Shown in pieces: positions 5,058 through 7,159 of a stretch of 7,159 nucleotides of DNA. The DNA comes from Balneolaceae bacterium (GTDB taxonomy: Bacteria > Bacteroidota > Rhodothermia > Balneolales > Balneolaceae): the NCBI GenBank assembly GCA_021767245.1, contig JAASTO010000137.1:1-7159 (forward strand). The letters are read 5' to 3'. Within the stretch, counting starts at the first letter, position 1, and each line of letters begins with the position of its first letter. The notes beneath the pieces are model-generated. The model searched no databases and was not told where the DNA came from. It was given only the letters and a program-made list of their open reading frames with translations. A program made the translations under genes and the position numbers.

Positions 5058-5910
5058 GATCAGATTGATTATGGTTACAGATTTCTGTTGCCTCCTGATG
5101 AATGCGCTCTGCCCGGCTATGTTGGATGCCAAGCCGCAGCAGCACGTTGATATCCTCACAGATCTGACGGGCAAGTACCACATCATTTTTCAAGAGTAAC
5201 TGCTTTTCAGATTTGTCAATTTCAGAAAGGCAGGTAACGGGATGGAGTCCGGTACGGCCGATCAGGTCTTTTAGCCCGTTATTCTTTGGGTAATTCCAGC
5301 TGAGTAATTTCAGACCGATGCATTTGGAGTACTCTGTGGCATCGCCGGTAAAACGTGTGTTGGTAACAACCCAGCCGGAAAATTGTTTGTGTTTGAGTTC
5401 AGGTTGCTTGATCCACGAACTTTTGACATCCAGAAAGCGGGATCTTACATAGAGTGGAATGGTGACATTAGAACGGTGATTTTGTCGGTTATGGAATTTA
5501 CACTCCATCATCAGATGCTCATGATCTCTTTCCGCGATCACGTCAATTTCATGAGACACACACTCACCCTGAACAACCTGCCCGACTTTCGTTGTATAAC
5601 CGAGCTTTCTGAAAAGTTCAGATATCAATATTTCGAAAGGGTACCCGGAAGGACCGAGGTCAAGTAAAGCCTCCTTCAATTTATAACGACCGGCAATACG
5701 TGATGATTTTTGCTTTAGCAACCGGTAAGCTTCTCTGTAGATCTTTTTGGTAGACATTCCGTCTTCGAACAATCCTTTCTTTTCAAGATCCTCGATCACA
5801 GAATGGATGATATCCGGTTGTGCCCCGGCATTGCTCAATGAATGCTTCAGTTTAGATAACTGAAACAACTCTCGTTCACCTGATGCTTTTACGACTTCAA
5901 AGGCAACCAT
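5047..5910 (-). CDS. ATP-cone domain fused to PD-(D/E)XK (Mrr-like) endonuclease
   Basis: 287 residues. Residues 1-85 read as an ATP-cone, the nucleotide-sensing module known from NrdR and ribonucleotide reductase: V-K-A-S-G-E-R-E-L-F, then KLKHSL, a helix, MSTKKIYREAYRLL and AGRYKLKEALLDLG. Residues about 88-207 form a restriction-endonuclease-like domain of the Mrr_cat type: FEILISELFRKLGY, then D123 (HEIDVIA) and E136-x-K138 (MMECKFH), the PD-(D/E)XK active-site set. A conserved VVTNTRFTGDATEYSK strand/helix follows, then LLSWNYP. The C-terminal ~75 residues (LIGRTGLHPVTCLSEIDKSEKQLLL and on) are helical and may bind DNA; I do not recognise them. It likely cleaves nucleic acid under control of ATP/dATP level (inference). 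The start is the ATG at 5910-5908, 80 bp after the metal ATPase stop. Its 3' end overlaps the beta-CASP RNase start by 11 bp. Confidence 0.88.
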   Translation of the reverse strand: MVAFEVVKASGERELFQLSKLKHSLSNAGAQPDIIHSVIEDLEKKGLFEDGMSTKKIYREAYRLLKQKSSRIAGRYKLKEALLDLGPSGYPFEILISELFRKLGYTTKVGQVVQGECVSHEIDVIAERDHEHLMMECKFHNRQNHRSNVTIPLYVRSRFLDVKSSWIKQPELKHKQFSGWVVTNTRFTGDATEYSKCIGLKLLSWNYPKNNGLKDLIGRTGLHPVTCLSEIDKSEKQLLLKNDVVLARQICEDINVLLRLGIQHSRAERIHQEATEICNHNQSDHEY

Positions 5911-5923
5911 ACTTCATTCTTTC

Positions 5924-5947
5924 GTTTACTTTCAATAGAAAGTATAC
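5924..5947. promoter_or_regulatory. Operator-like palindrome upstream of the ATP-cone nuclease
   Basis: GTTTACTTTC (5924-5933) and GAAAGTATAC (5938-5947) are inverted copies, 9 of 10 positions pairing, around an AATA centre. It ends 14 bp before the nuclease ATG. On the minus strand the arm farther from the gene overlaps TATACT, a good -10 hexamer, although no convincing -35 lies 17 bp upstream. No T tract follows, so it is a poor terminator for the metal ATPase gene and more like a repressor site over a promoter. Confidence 0.5.
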
Positions 5948-5990
5948 AAAAGAACTGTAAAGATTGAGTGATGGTTAGTATGGCTTTGAA

Positions 5991-7159
5991 TTAATTTTCT
6001 ATCTTCAAAAACCGTGCATTGATCGCCACGATCACCGTACTTAGTGACATTAAGATGGCGCCTACAGCCGGACTCAGAATAATTCCCCAGGCAAATAACA
6101 CGCCGGCAGCCAGTGGAATAGCTCCGATATTATATCCGGAGGCCCACCACAGGTTTTGTACCATCTTGCTATAGGTCGATTTAGACAGCTTGATAAGTGC
6201 CGTAACATCTTCGGGATTGTTTTTAACGAGTACGATGTCTCCGGTTTCCACGGCAACATCTGAGCCGGCACCAATGGCAATACCGACATCAGCTTGAGCC
6301 AGGGCCGGGGCGTCATTTACACCATCGCCGGTCATAGCTACGAGTTTTCTCTGCTCCTGAACCTCTTTCACTTTTTCGGCTTTTTCATCAGGGAGTACCT
6401 CAGCAAACACCTGATCGATGCCCAGTTCTTTGGCCACATAGTCGGCCGTTTGTTGATTGTCGCCGGTGAGTATGATGCACTCGATCCCCATCTTATGCAG
6501 TGCATTGATGGCCTTTTTGGAGGATTCCCGAATTTCATCGCCCAACGCAATGGCTCCAACAAGCTGACCTTCAATGATCACAAATACCACCGTTTTGCCT
6601 TGTGATGATAGTTCTTCGACTTCATCTTCAGGGAAATCCATGTCTTGTTCACGGACATAACCCGGGCTCACCACTTTCACTGCCTTCCCGTTCACTTTAC
6701 CCTCGATGCCTTTCCCTGTGATGGAGTTGAATGCATCAGGTTCCCAGGTATCCTGCGCTTTTTCAAGGATTCCTTTAGCTAACGGATGCTCGGAGTTTTT
6801 CTCTAACGAAGCGGCATATTTAAGGATCTCATCATTAGAAAATTCATCAACGAAATTTAAGATGTCAGTCACTGTGAAAGTGCCTTCCGTCAGGGTACCC
6901 GTTTTGTCGAAGATGACAGCATCCAGGTTTCGGGCCTGTTCAAAGGCTGCCCGGTCACGGATTAAAAAGCCATTGGTGGCGGCAATACTGGTGGACCTTG
7001 AGACAACCAATGGAATGGCAAGTCCCAGTGCATGTGGACAGGTAATGACCATTACAGCAACGGTTCGGTTCATCGCAAAATCAAAACTTTGTCCGGTGAA
7101 GAATATCCATGCGCCAAACGTTATTAACCCCGCGGTGATGGCTACAATGGTCAGCCAGA
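5991..7159 (-). CDS. copB: CopB-type (P1B-3) copper/heavy-metal ATPase, 5' end outside window
   Basis: The frame is open to the right edge (about 388 residues seen). The Met at 7073 is internal, since the upstream codons continue a typical TM segment and lead into the metal-binding helix. Numbering from that Met: the TM6 metal site is CPH (12-14, bases 7040-7032), the phosphorylation site DKTGTLT with Asp56, the nucleotide-binding SEHP (94-97), TGD (203-205) and the hinge GDGVNDAP (249-256). Near the C-terminus come GYN (313-315) in TM7 and MSLST (342-346) in TM8. CPH instead of CPC, with these TM7/TM8 residues, defines the P1B-3 group (CopB), which exports copper and possibly silver from the cytoplasm. 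The N-terminus, where a His-rich metal-binding region would be, is not visible. It is the first minus-strand gene seen here, 80 bp before the ATP-cone nuclease. Metal identity is inferred from the motif class. Confidence 0.93.
   Translation of the reverse strand, partial: WLTIVAITAGLITFGAWIFFTGQSFDFAMNRTVAVMVITCPHALGLAIPLVVSRSTSIAATNGFLIRDRAAFEQARNLDAVIFDKTGTLTEGTFTVTDILNFVDEFSNDEILKYAASLEKNSEHPLAKGILEKAQDTWEPDAFNSITGKGIEGKVNGKAVKVVSPGYVREQDMDFPEDEVEELSSQGKTVVFVIIEGQLVGAIALGDEIRESSKKAINALHKMGIECIILTGDNQQTADYVAKELGIDQVFAEVLPDEKAEKVKEVQEQRKLVAMTGDGVNDAPALAQADVGIAIGAGSDVAVETGDIVLVKNNPEDVTALIKLSKSTYSKMVQNLWWASGYNIGAIPLAAGVLFAWGIILSPAVGAILMSLSTVIVAINARFLKIEN

Noticed and set aside
5058..5186. Extended N-terminus of the beta-CASP RNase reading frame up to 5186
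   Set aside because: The 43 extra residues lie inside the ATP-cone nuclease gene in another frame, are Cys/Arg-rich and unlike the family; MSTNIKVHFLGASGTVTG at 5057 is the natural start.
5383..5667. 94-codon plus-strand frame inside the nuclease gene
   Set aside because: It is antisense to the PD-(D/E)XK domain; its composition looks like a back-translation shadow.
3681..5910. Conventional restriction-modification system
   Set aside because: No methyltransferase, specificity subunit or helicase is present in the window, and the nuclease carries an ATP-cone instead.
6294..6605. 103-codon plus-strand frame inside the metal ATPase gene
   Set aside because: It is antisense to the conserved P-domain hinge region, with no independent support.
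5991..7073. Metal ATPase as a complete 360-residue protein starting at 7073
   Set aside because: The frame continues through TM codons to the window edge and the family needs upstream TM segments and an actuator domain; the gene is cut by the edge, not truncated in nature.

Overview
The window looks like chromosomal DNA of a member of the Bacteroidota/Balneolota (FCB) group. Three things suggest this: most starts lack a recognisable Shine-Dalgarno sequence, intergenic DNA is AT-rich while the coding DNA is of middling G+C, and several gene families here are ones I associate with that group (the DUF6787-like small membrane protein, the ATP-cone nuclease, a CopB-type ATPase). This placement is inference from memory; no rRNA or marker gene is present. 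I see no tRNA, rRNA, CRISPR array, insertion sequence or phage gene.

Layout. The left end (1-489, + strand) is the catalytic C-terminus of a sensor histidine kinase cut by the window edge. It converges on, and overlaps by 23 bp, an atypical aquaporin-family gene on the minus strand (467-1090). A 187-bp AT-rich divergent spacer separates that gene from a 99-residue two-TM protein on the plus strand (1278-1577). From 1591 to the right end every gene is on the minus strand. In transcription order these are: a CopB-like P1B-3 metal ATPase (5' end beyond the window), an ATP-cone/PD-(D/E)XK nuclease, a metallo-beta-lactamase/beta-CASP RNase overlapping it by 11 bp, a three-cluster iron-sulfur protein (ferredoxin-like domain plus two CDGSH domains), a DUF423 membrane protein, a secreted protein of unknown function, and a YjbR-family protein.

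How the genes may work together. The nuclease and the beta-CASP RNase are translationally overlapped and are the best candidate for a functional unit: a putative nucleotide-sensing ATP-cone on a DNase-type fold, coupled to an RNA-processing enzyme. Their neighbours, a copper/heavy-metal exporter and an Fe-S/CDGSH protein, suggest a metal- or redox-stress neighbourhood, but that link is inference. DUF423, the secreted protein and YjbR have short gaps (24 and 3 bp) and probably share a transcript.

The most striking non-coding signal is that each of the three larger minus-strand gaps between 2851 and 5990 holds an inverted repeat on or around a candidate promoter: 5924-5947, 3609-3658 and 2861-2942. 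The last is a near-perfect 15/16-nt pair that begins within the end of the CDGSH gene and finishes 10 nt before the DUF423 start. The aquaporin is also unusual: its two NPA motifs are intact, but the positions forming the aromatic/arginine selectivity filter appear replaced by non-polar or small residues.
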